Positions 7,768 to 14,507 of a stretch of DNA of 64,000 nt are shown here, piece by piece. Position numbers and translations under genes: made by a program. Under the pieces are notes generated by a model that saw only the letters and a program-made list of their open reading frames with translations, was not told the DNA's origin and did not search any database. Source of the DNA: Amycolatopsis decaplanina DSM 44594 (GTDB lineage Bacteria > Actinomycetota > Actinomycetes > Mycobacteriales > Pseudonocardiaceae); the NCBI RefSeq assembly GCF_000342005.1, contig NZ_AOHO01000043.1:157925-221924 (forward strand), given 5' to 3'. The stretch's first letter is position 1, and every line of letters begins with the position of its first letter.

Positions 7768-7796
7768 TTGACACCGCCTCCGGACCTTTCCATTGT
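7768..7796 (+). promoter_or_regulatory. Candidate promoter of the SDR operon
   Basis: TTGACA at 7768-7773, a 17-base spacer, and CATTGT at 7791-7796. The -10 abuts the palindrome at 7796-7813, so a repressor bound there would block RNA polymerase. Confidence 0.5.
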
Positions 7797-7813
7797 AAGT
7801 GAGCGCTCGCTTA
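7796..7813. promoter_or_regulatory. Likely TetR operator in the divergent promoter
   Basis: TAAGTGAGCGCTCGCTTA is an 18-base inverted repeat with one mismatched pair. A second overlapping copy of the half-site gives a direct repeat (GCGCTCGCTTAGTGA at 7803-7817 and GCGCTCGCTAGTGA at 7820-7833). Its position over the -10/+1 region of the SDR promoter and next to a tetR gene supports an operator role. Confidence 0.6.
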
Positions 7814-7852
7814 GTGATTGCGCTCGCTAGTGAACACAGAGGAGATCGAAGA

Positions 7853-8605
7853 GTGAACTCGTTCAAGGATCGCGTCGCGATCGTCACCGGCGCCAGCCGG
7901 GGGATCGGCCTCGGGATCGCCAAGGACCTGATCGAGCGCGGCGCGAAGGTGTGCATCACCGCGCGCAAGCCGGAGCCGCTGGCCGAAGCGGTGGCCGAAC
8001 TGGGCGGTGAGGCGGTCGCCATCGCCGTTCCTGGCAAGGCCGACGACGAGACGCACCAGGACGAGGCCGTCGCCAAGACCATCGAGACCTTCGGGCGGCT
8101 GGACATGCTGGTCAACAACACCGGCATCAACCCGGTGTTCGGGCCGACACTGGACATCGACCCCGGGGCCGCCGCGAAGATCTTCGCCGTCAACGTGCTC
8201 GCGCCGCTTTCGTGGACCCGCCGGGCGCGGGACGCGTGGATGGGGGAGCACGGCGGCGCGGTGGTGAACGTCGCGTCCATCGCCGGGCTCGGCGCGTCGC
8301 CCGGGATCGGCATGTACGGCGTCAGCAAGGCCGCGCTGATCCGGCTCACCAAGGAACTCGGCTTCGAACTGGGCCCGAAGATCCGCGTGAACGCCGTCGC
8401 GCCCGCCGTTGTCAAGACCAAGTTCGCGACCGCGCTGTACGAAGGTCGCGAAGAAGAGGTCTCGGAGTCGTACCCGATGAAGCGTCTCGGCGTCCCGGCG
8501 GACATCGCGAGCGCCGTGTCGTTCCTGCTTTCGGAAGAGGCGGGCTGGATCACCGGGCAGACGGTGGTCCTCGACGGCGGCGTGACACTGGCGGGTGGCC
8601 TGTGA
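7853..8605 (+). CDS. SDR-family NAD(P)-dependent oxidoreductase (FabG-like), first gene of TetR-controlled pair
   Basis: 250 residues from the GTG at 7853, which has AGAGGAG eight bases upstream. The frame is open further back to 7799, but that would start inside the operator. The Rossmann motif is TGASRGIGLG near the N-terminus. The NNAG motif appears as NNTG, and the catalytic Ser, Tyr and Lys are present (VNVASIAG, then YGVSKAA). The C-terminal WITGQTVVLDGG is typical of classical SDRs. The protein probably reduces a ketone or oxidises an alcohol with NAD(P)(H); the substrate is unknown. The stop overlaps the next gene's GTG by four bases, so the two are translationally coupled and probably act on related substrates. 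Confidence 0.9.
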   Translation: MNSFKDRVAIVTGASRGIGLGIAKDLIERGAKVCITARKPEPLAEAVAELGGEAVAIAVPGKADDETHQDEAVAKTIETFGRLDMLVNNTGINPVFGPTLDIDPGAAAKIFAVNVLAPLSWTRRARDAWMGEHGGAVVNVASIAGLGASPGIGMYGVSKAALIRLTKELGFELGPKIRVNAVAPAVVKTKFATALYEGREEEVSESYPMKRLGVPADIASAVSFLLSEEAGWITGQTVVLDGGVTLAGGL

Positions 8606-9387
8606 CCGCGTCGTTCACCGGATCCGGTGTCGTCGTCACCGGCGGGGGCGGTGGCATCGGTGCCGTCCTCGCCCGCCGGTTCGCCGCGGAGGGCGCCCGG
8701 GTCGTCGTCGGCGACCTGAACGGGGACGCCGCGGCCGAAGTGGCGAAGGAGATCGGCGGAACCGCCGTCGCCGGTGACGCCGCGAGTGAAGCGGGCGTCG
8801 CGGCGCTGATCGAGGCGGCGCGCGAAACCCTCGGCGAGATCGATGTCTTCTGCGCCAACGCCGGGATCGCTCCGATGGGTGGCGTGGACGCGCCGGAGGA
8901 GGACTGGGCGCGGATCTGGGACGTCAACGTCATGGCACACGTGCGCGCGGCGCGGCTGCTGCTGCCGCCGTGGCTCGAGCGCGGCCGTGGGCACTTCATC
9001 GCGACGGTCTCGGCGGCGGGATTGCTGACCAGCCTCGGTTCGGCGTCCTACTCGGTGACCAAACACGGCGCGCTCGCCTTCGCCGAATGGCTGTCGGCGA
9101 CCTACCGGCATCGTGGGCTCACCGTGCAGGCCATCTGCCCGCAGGGCGTGCGGACGGCGATGCTGGAGAACACCGGCCCCGCGGGCGAACTGCTGATGGG
9201 CGCGTCGGCGATCCAGCCGGAGCAGGTCGCGGACGCCTTGTTCGAGGCCATCGCCGCCGACCGCTTCCTGGTGCTGCCGCACCCCGAGGTCGCGGACTAC
9301 TACGCCGCGCGGGCCACGCAGACCGACCGCTGGCTCGGCGGGATGAACAAGTTGCAGCGCAAGGTGGAGCAGGTCATCGGCGAATGA
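8602..9387 (+). CDS. SDR-family oxidoreductase, second gene of the pair
   Basis: 261 residues from the GTG at 8602, overlapping the upstream stop (GTGA). Cofactor motif TGGGGGIG, then CANAG, catalytic Ser in TVSAAG, and YSVTKHG with the Tyr and Lys. The C-terminal part (EYxATQTDRWLGGMNK-like) lacks the usual glycine-rich end of FabG. It resembles the SDR branch that acts on bulky alcohols or ketones in degradation operons. Coupled expression with the first SDR under one TetR suggests two sequential or partner redox steps in a small catabolic or detoxifying pathway. It lies outside the PKS cluster. Confidence 0.88.
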   Translation: MTASFTGSGVVVTGGGGGIGAVLARRFAAEGARVVVGDLNGDAAAEVAKEIGGTAVAGDAASEAGVAALIEAARETLGEIDVFCANAGIAPMGGVDAPEEDWARIWDVNVMAHVRAARLLLPPWLERGRGHFIATVSAAGLLTSLGSASYSVTKHGALAFAEWLSATYRHRGLTVQAICPQGVRTAMLENTGPAGELLMGASAIQPEQVADALFEAIAADRFLVLPHPEVADYYAARATQTDRWLGGMNKLQRKVEQVIGE

Positions 9388-9449
9388 CCTCGTTCGGTTC
9401 CCGGCGGCCACGTCGGAGACCCACCACGCTCCGCCGGTCAGGTCGCCTG

Positions 9450-9508
9450 ATGTACGTGAAGGCCCCCTTCATTGCGCCTAGCGCAATGAAGGGGGCCTTC
9501 ACGTACAT
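9450..9508. terminator. Perfect 28-bp hairpin after the SDR operon (bidirectional terminator or dispersed palindrome)
   Basis: Arms 9450-9477 and 9481-9508 are exact reverse complements with a CTA loop. The core is GTGAAGGCCCCCTTCATTGC. It lies 62 bases after the SDR stop. No U-tract follows on +, so termination is only likely. It shares the core GTGAAGGCC(C/T)CCTT with the hairpins at 23036 and 45548. Confidence 0.8.
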
Positions 9509-9600
9509 GGGGTACACCTCAAGAGAACCCGCATCGCCACTAACGGCCCCCGGCACAGTGGGATGAACCGGGCGCCGAGCAGCGTGATCGGGCCTTTCAT

Positions 9601-9655
9601 GCCTGACTGTGTGGATTTTGGGGCGTTAGATGACCCGAAATCCACACAGTCAGGC
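9601..9655. repeat. Second intergenic hairpin (18-bp stem)
   Basis: GCCTGACTGTGTGGATTT (9601-9618) pairs exactly with AAATCCACACAGTCAGGC (9638-9655), with a 19-base loop. It may be another dispersed palindrome. A weaker relative with GTGTGGA ... TCCACAC arms occurs at 22981-23020, again next to a GTGAAGGCC-type hairpin. Confidence 0.8.
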
Positions 9656-9814
9656 GTGACAAGTCCGGTGACGTGCGGGAACCGCGGCCGTGAGGCGAAG
9701 GCCCCTTCGCGTCGTTCGGTGTTGAAGAGCGCAGTCCGCGCGGCAGGCGGTTGATCTTCGTCGGCGGATCGGCCAGAGTGATCGTGGGGTCTTGCTCGCG
9801 GTAAGGAAAACTCG

Positions 9815-10150
9815 ATGAACAAGCGCTTCGTGCTCCGTGGTGCCGTTCTCGCCGCCACCCTCGCGGGGTCGGTGCTCACCGCGGGATCGGCGATGGCGAG
9901 CACAGCGGAACCGTGCGCGGCCGGCGCGTCGGGTGACGTCGCGGCGGCTTCCTGCACGCCGTACCGCAAGGTGAGTGAGGGCTGGAGCAGCAAAACCTCC
10001 TGTAACCGCGCCGGCAACGAGGGCGCGCAGGCGGGGCGCTGGACCGGCTGGAACTGCAACCAGGCGCTGGCGGGCTGGGAGTTGTGGGTGCGCACCTGCA
10101 CCGCGCTGGCCGTGGAAAAGGACGCGGTCACCACGCGCGAAACCGTCTGA
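9815..10150 (+). CDS. Small secreted Cys-containing protein of unknown function
   Basis: 111 residues. A Sec signal peptide is clear: MNKR, a hydrophobic core (about 7-25) and a likely cleavage site at SAMA-ST near residue 28/29. The mature part has about 83 residues with five Cys (EPC, ASC, TSC, WNC, RTC), three Trp in its second half and no recognised domain. The ribosome binding site GTAAGGA lies a few bases before the ATG at 9815. It is monocistronic, between two hairpins and a strong terminator. A role at the cell surface or outside the cell is inferred only from the signal peptide. Such small exported proteins are common in actinomycetes. Confidence 0.8.
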   Translation: MNKRFVLRGAVLAATLAGSVLTAGSAMASTAEPCAAGASGDVAAASCTPYRKVSEGWSSKTSCNRAGNEGAQAGRWTGWNCNQALAGWELWVRTCTALAVEKDAVTTRETV

Positions 10151-10159
10151 TTCCATACG

Positions 10160-10195
10160 GAGCCGCCCCGGGTGTCACGACGCCCGGGGCGGCTC
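10160..10195 (+). terminator. Strong GC-rich terminator hairpin
   Basis: GAGCCGCCCCGGG (10160-10172) pairs exactly with CCCGGGGCGGCTC (10183-10195) across a 10-base loop. It starts 10 bases after the stop of the secreted protein. There is no long T-run, as is usual in actinomycetes. Confidence 0.85.
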
Positions 10196-10663
10196 TATGT
10201 CTACAATGGACGGCGTTGGTCCCGGTCAATCGATCGTTTCGTCGGCTAATGAAAATTCGATCGATCGACAGGCCGAGATGGTCGTGTGCCGATCATCGGG
10301 CCACCCGCTTCGCGAATCCGGTCGATGTCCACCTTAAATCAATGTTAAGGATCGGCGGATTCGGTGCTATCGTGGCGGAGCGAAAACGCGAGAAGTTCTT
10401 CACGTGGAATTCGCTTCACGCCCCTCGCGGTGCGAGGACGCGGCGGAGGTTCGGTCGCCGAATCGGCCGCTGAGCTGAGGATTCTCCCGCTGGGACCCCG
10501 ATACCGAACCTTCGGTACGGCCTGTCCGCATGGTGGGTTCGGTGGCCACGAACTGCTTCGGAATTCGTTGACCACGTGGATGGCCGCTTCGTAGTGTTTG
10601 CGCAAGTCTTGGGCAGGGACGGCTTTGGTGGACACATATGGCTCAGGCAGAAGGGGGCTTTCC
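10196..10663. other. Intergenic region upstream of the PAS-LuxR gene, with a small inverted repeat
   Basis: No gene is recognised. Arms GTCAATCGATCG (10225-10236) and CGATCGATCGAC (10258-10269) pair with one mismatch around an AT-rich loop, which could be a regulatory site. The region is long (about 470 bases) and AT-richer than its surroundings near 10235-10345, as expected for a regulated promoter of a pathway regulator. Confidence 0.5.
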
Positions 10664-11329
10664 ATGGCCGGCATCCGAACGATTTCCCCGATCGGCAAGA
10701 GTGCTTTCGACGCGGGGCGTACCGCGCGACCCGGAATCATCAGTGAATTCGTGGAAGTCGCCGACATGCCACTGGCGGCGCTCAGTGCCGGTCTGCGGCT
10801 CGGCAGTGGCAACGCTGCCTTCTTCCGCCTGCTCGGCCGCCGTCCCGCCGATGTGCTCGGCGAATCGTTCCCCGAGCTCGTCACCACTGGTCCGGACCAT
10901 TTACGCGATCGGCTGAACCGGGTCGCCGAAGGCTGGGAACAGCGGTTCCGCGGCAGCGTCACCGGGCTCGGTTCCGACGGTGCCGAAAGGCTGACCATCG
11001 TGGCGGGCCGGATGCGGGCGCCGGGTACGGCGATCCTGCTGACCATGCTCCCGGAGACGGGCCCCACCGTGGCCCGCGCCGAGCAGTTGAGCTCGGTCAC
11101 CGACATCGAGGCGAAGATCCTTCAAGGGATCGCCAGCGGGCTGTCCAGCCTGGAGATGGCCGACAAGTACTACCTGAGCCGCCAGGGTATCGACTACCAC
11201 GTCGCCCGCCTGCAGCGGAAGTTCAAGGCGCGCAACCGGGTCGAACTGGTTTCGCGTGCCTTCGCCACCGGCCTGCTGGATTCGACGGCCTGGCCGCCGC
11301 GAGTGCCGGAGTCCCGGCGCGCGAGCTGA
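10664..11329 (+). CDS. PAS-LuxR pathway regulator (PimM/NysRIV type)
   Basis: 221 residues from the ATG at 10664, preceded by AAGGGGGC. The frame is open to 10598 but without a comparable site. An N-terminal PAS-like region (about 20-115) is followed by a LuxR-type HTH (about 145-205). The recognition part reads IASGLSSLEMADKYYLSRQG then IDYHVARLQRKFK. The 'YLSRQG(I/V)(D/E)YHV' pattern is characteristic of the PAS-LuxR activators of polyene macrolide clusters. It most likely activates PKS and starter genes. A TTA leucine codon at 10901-10903 makes its translation a candidate for bldA-type developmental control. It is the first gene that looks part of the PKS cluster and is followed by 480 bases before the LAL genes. 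Confidence 0.88.
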   Translation: MAGIRTISPIGKSAFDAGRTARPGIISEFVEVADMPLAALSAGLRLGSGNAAFFRLLGRRPADVLGESFPELVTTGPDHLRDRLNRVAEGWEQRFRGSVTGLGSDGAERLTIVAGRMRAPGTAILLTMLPETGPTVARAEQLSSVTDIEAKILQGIASGLSSLEMADKYYLSRQGIDYHVARLQRKFKARNRVELVSRAFATGLLDSTAWPPRVPESRRAS

Positions 11330-11810
11330 TCGCCCGGACTTGACGCGCGGGTGACCATCGCGTGACGTGCTCGTGCGGTGACGGTGCGGTCCCAGTGAGC
11401 GGCCACTTCGGGTGCACGTATTTCGGCGGAATTCGTAATGACCTTCGAGGCGCTTTCGCTCTTTTGAGCGGCCAGCGGGATGTCGGCCTGGCTGGATGGT
11501 CGCCGGGAGGCAACCCCGGGGACGCCGGTGCTTCACGCCCTGTTTTCTTCTGAGAAGACTTCTGTCATCCTTCGTTGGACCGGGCTCGCGCGCCGAGGTG
11601 CGCTGACTCACGCCGCTCCATGCTCGAAATCCTTTGTCGGCGATCACCTTGCTCATTTGAGCGCCTGTCGTCCCTGTAGTGAGGGATAACCCTTATCGAG
11701 GTTGCACGCTCTATTCGGTAAGACGATCACACGATGAGATGGAAGCACGTGAGCGATTGTTCGCTCTGTGTGACGGCAAGGACTCCGATGGGACGACAGG
11801 GAGGCGGGAG
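11330..11810. other. Intergenic region before the LAL operon
   Basis: No gene is recognised. The frame of the following gene is open back to 11679, but a good ribosome binding site (AGGGAGG) precedes the ATG pair at 11811/11814. A small palindrome, GCTCATTTGAGC, lies at 11651-11662, and a GGG-N4-CCC-type site at 11682-11693 (separate entry). This region presumably holds the promoter for the three tandem LAL genes. Confidence 0.5.
11682..11693. promoter_or_regulatory. Possible PAS-LuxR operator half-match (AGGGATAACCCT)
   Basis: The core GGGATAACCC resembles the centre of the published PimM consensus CTVGGGAWWTCCCBAG but misses the outer CT/AG and one central base. It lies about 120 bases before the first LAL start. 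The call rests on partial similarity only. Confidence 0.25.
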
Positions 11811-14507
11811 ATGATGGACGCCCACAGACCCGGACGCGCGCTGGCCGGACGTGACGACGAGCTGCGCTGGCTCGCCGCTCGGCTGCGCCCCGCCGCGCCC
11901 GGTGAAGGCTCCGTCATCGTCGTGCGCGGACAAGCGGGCATCGGCAAGTCCAGCCTGTTGGACACCGCCCTGGAGGCTCTCGAGGACACCGTCGTCTTTC
12001 GGGGCACCGGCGTGCCGGGTGAAGGGGCCGCGGTCTCACGGGAGCTGCTCGCCGGCCTGCGCCGCGCGGGCGCCCGGGTTCCGGACCCGGAGGACTTCGC
12101 CGCCTGGTACGAGGCTTTCGCGGAGTGGGCGGGCGGGCGGCCCGCGATCGTGTTCGCCGTCGACGACGTGCACTGGTGTGATGAACCGACGGTGCGGTGG
12201 CTGAGCCTGATCGCCCGTCACTCGACCAGGTTGCCGGTGCGGATGATCCTGGTCCGGCCGGCAGCCGACGGACCGGATGGCGCGGCGGCACGCTTGGCCG
12301 ACCTCGAATCCTGGTACGGCACCGAGGTGCTCGACCTCGGCCCGCTGTCCGCGGAGGCGGTCGCCTCGCTGGCGCGCGAGGCCGTCGGATCCGAGCCAGG
12401 GGAGCCGTTCGTGCGGCACTGCGTCGAGCAGTCCGGCGGGAATCCGTTGCTGCTGCGGGAGATGCTCGACGAACTGGGCAAGGTCGCGTCCGGGATCGCC
12501 CCGGTGGCCGGGTCCGCGGCGGGGGCGGCGCTGATCCGCTCCCTGTTCGCCGGCGTCCCGGACTACGCGAGGACGGTCGCCACCGCCATCGCGGTGCTCG
12601 GCGGGCAGGACCTGTCCCTGGTCGCCCGGCTGGCCAAGGTGCCGGCCCGCACCGCGGGAACCGCCGTCGACCTGCTCCGGAGCCAGCACATCCTCTCCGC
12701 GGAGGGGTTTTCCTTCCGGCACGACCCGGTGCGGGACGGGCTGCTCGACGCCCTCGACCCCGCCGAACTGGGCCGGTGGCGACGGACCGCGGCGATCCTG
12801 CTGAGCGACGCGGCCGGGTCGCCGGAGGAGGTGGCGGAACACCTGCTCGAACTCGGTGAGCTCGACACATGGATGGTCGACCTGCTGCGGGACGCCGCGA
12901 GCTGCGCCTGTGACCGGGGCGCGCCCTGGGACGCGCTGCGCTATCTCCGGCCCGCCGCGGCCGCCAGGCCCTCCGACGCCGAACTGGCCGTTCAACTCGC
13001 CGAAACGGTCGCGTTGCTGGAACCGGACAGCGGATTCGACCTCCTGCGCCGCGCGCTCGAACTGCAGCAGGATCCGGTGGACCAGGCCAGGGCCGCGGTG
13101 AAACTGGGCCGCGCTGCGCTCGTCGCCCGGCGCTGCGGGACCGCCGTCACCGTGCTGGACCGGGTGCTCACCGTGCTCGGCGGCGAGATGGACCAGCAAC
13201 TGCGCGGTCAGCTCGAAGGGCTGTTGTGCCTGGTGGGCATCGAAGATCGCGACAGCCTGGCGAAACTCGACACCCGGATCCAGCCGAGGACCAAGGACGC
13301 CGTCGTCGACGCCAGGCATTCGGCCGTCTGCGCCGTCGTCGCCGCACTCGACGGCACCCGGCCGCGCGAAGCCGCCGAATGGGCGATGCGCGCGATCCGC
13401 GGGTACACCCCGACCACCGACGATTCGGCCGTCAGCTCCGCCGTGCTGGCGCTGCTGCTGGCCGACGAGGTCGACGTCGCCAGAGACGAACTGACCAGGG
13501 CCATCGAGCTCGTCCCGGCACAGCGCAGCGAGTATCTCGCCTTCCGCGGCCTGCTCGGGCATTGGTGCGGGGAGCTCGCCGCGGCGGCCGCCGACGCGGG
13601 ACAGGCCTACGCGCTCAGCCGCCGCGCCGAGGGCCGCACCGGCGGGGTCGTCCCGCGGATCGCGTTCGCGACCGTCGCGGCGCAGCAGGGCGACACCGCG
13701 AAGGCGATGAAGTTGTTGCGGGAAGCGGATTCCCCGCAGTTGTGGGATCACACGGTGATGCGCCCGTGGTTCCAGCTCGTCGACGCGCGGGTGCACTGGG
13801 CGGCGGGAGATCGCGAGGCGGCGCTGAAGCTCTTCAACCGCTGTGGGGAGAGCCTCGCCGATGTCGGCATCGCCAACCCGCTGCTGGCACCGTGGTGGTT
13901 CGAGGGTGCCTGCCTGCTGGCGGACGAGGGGCGTTTCGAGGCCGCGGCGGACCTGGCGGCCGAGGGGACCGGCCCGGCACTGCGGTGGGGCACCCCGAGG
14001 GCGATCGGGATGGCCCGGCTCGCGACCGCGGTCGCCACCCGCGGCCCCGACCGGATCGCGCTGATCGAAGAGGCGGCGGGCATCCTGGCCGGATCGCCCG
14101 CCCGGCTGGAGGAGGCGCTGGCGGAGTTCCACCTCGGCCGCGCGCTCGTCGAAGCGGGGGACACCGCCGCCGCCCGAACCCGCCTGCGCCGCTGTGTCGA
14201 GCTGAGCTTGCGGACGGGGGACCGGTTCCTGCTCCGCCGCGCCCAGCGGACCGCGGCCGAGGCCGGCATCCCGAGCGAGGTGTCCCCGCTGGCTTCGCTG
14301 AGCCCCGCGGAACGGCATATCGCCCGGCTCGCCGGACGCGGGGCCAGCAACCGGGTCATCGCGGAACGCCTTTTCGTCACCGTCCGGACCATCGAGACGC
14401 ATCTGACGAGCGTGTACCGGAAATTGCGGATCAGCGGACGCACCGAACTGGCCGTGGTGCTGGACCAGACCGAAGAGCGTCCGGCCGTCCTCGAAGGTGT
14501 CCGGTGA
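11811..14507 (+). CDS. LAL-family LuxR regulator 1 (intact Walker A)
   Basis: 898 residues from the ATG at 11811, six bases after AGGGAGG. An N-terminal STAND-type ATPase has Walker A GQAGIGKSSLLD (near residue 40) and Walker B IVFAVDDVHWCDE. A long helical TPR-like middle follows, then a C-terminal LuxR HTH reading SLSPAERHIARLAGRGASNR and ending in HLTSVYRKLRISGRTEL. LALs are large activators of antibiotic clusters that bind ATP and DNA. It is the first of three tandem LAL genes on +, and its stop overlaps the next start by four bases. Of the four LALs here it is the only one with the canonical Lys in the P-loop, so it may be the one able to hydrolyse ATP. Confidence 0.93.
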   Translation: MMDAHRPGRALAGRDDELRWLAARLRPAAPGEGSVIVVRGQAGIGKSSLLDTALEALEDTVVFRGTGVPGEGAAVSRELLAGLRRAGARVPDPEDFAAWYEAFAEWAGGRPAIVFAVDDVHWCDEPTVRWLSLIARHSTRLPVRMILVRPAADGPDGAAARLADLESWYGTEVLDLGPLSAEAVASLAREAVGSEPGEPFVRHCVEQSGGNPLLLREMLDELGKVASGIAPVAGSAAGAALIRSLFAGVPDYARTVATAIAVLGGQDLSLVARLAKVPARTAGTAVDLLRSQHILSAEGFSFRHDPVRDGLLDALDPAELGRWRRTAAILLSDAAGSPEEVAEHLLELGELDTWMVDLLRDAASCACDRGAPWDALRYLRPAAAARPSDAELAVQLAETVALLEPDSGFDLLRRALELQQDPVDQARAAVKLGRAALVARRCGTAVTVLDRVLTVLGGEMDQQLRGQLEGLLCLVGIEDRDSLAKLDTRIQPRTKDAVVDARHSAVCAVVAALDGTRPREAAEWAMRAIRGYTPTTDDSAVSSAVLALLLADEVDVARDELTRAIELVPAQRSEYLAFRGLLGHWCGELAAAAADAGQAYALSRRAEGRTGGVVPRIAFATVAAQQGDTAKAMKLLREADSPQLWDHTVMRPWFQLVDARVHWAAGDREAALKLFNRCGESLADVGIANPLLAPWWFEGACLLADEGRFEAAADLAAEGTGPALRWGTPRAIGMARLATAVATRGPDRIALIEEAAGILAGSPARLEEALAEFHLGRALVEAGDTAAARTRLRRCVELSLRTGDRFLLRRAQRTAAEAGIPSEVSPLASLSPAERHIARLAGRGASNRVIAERLFVTVRTIETHLTSVYRKLRISGRTELAVVLDQTEERPAVLEGVR

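Noticed and set aside
7799..7852. SDR 1 starting at the GTG at 7799
   Set aside because: That codon lies inside the palindromic operator and has no ribosome binding site; the GTG at 7853 has AGAGGAG and begins at the conserved N-terminus.
9450..9655. The two hairpins taken as a CRISPR or insertion sequence
   Set aside because: No repeat-spacer periodicity, no transposase and no terminal repeats other than the stems themselves.
11679..11810. Upstream extension of LAL 1 to the GTG at 11679
   Set aside because: The ATG at 11811 has AGGGAGG at ideal distance and starts just before the conserved region; the extension lies over a possible operator.
13226..14503. Upstream extension of LAL 2 into LAL 1
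   Set aside because: The extension is a different-frame reading of LAL 1 with Arg/Pro-rich composition; the GTG at 14504 in GTGA overlap is the natural start.
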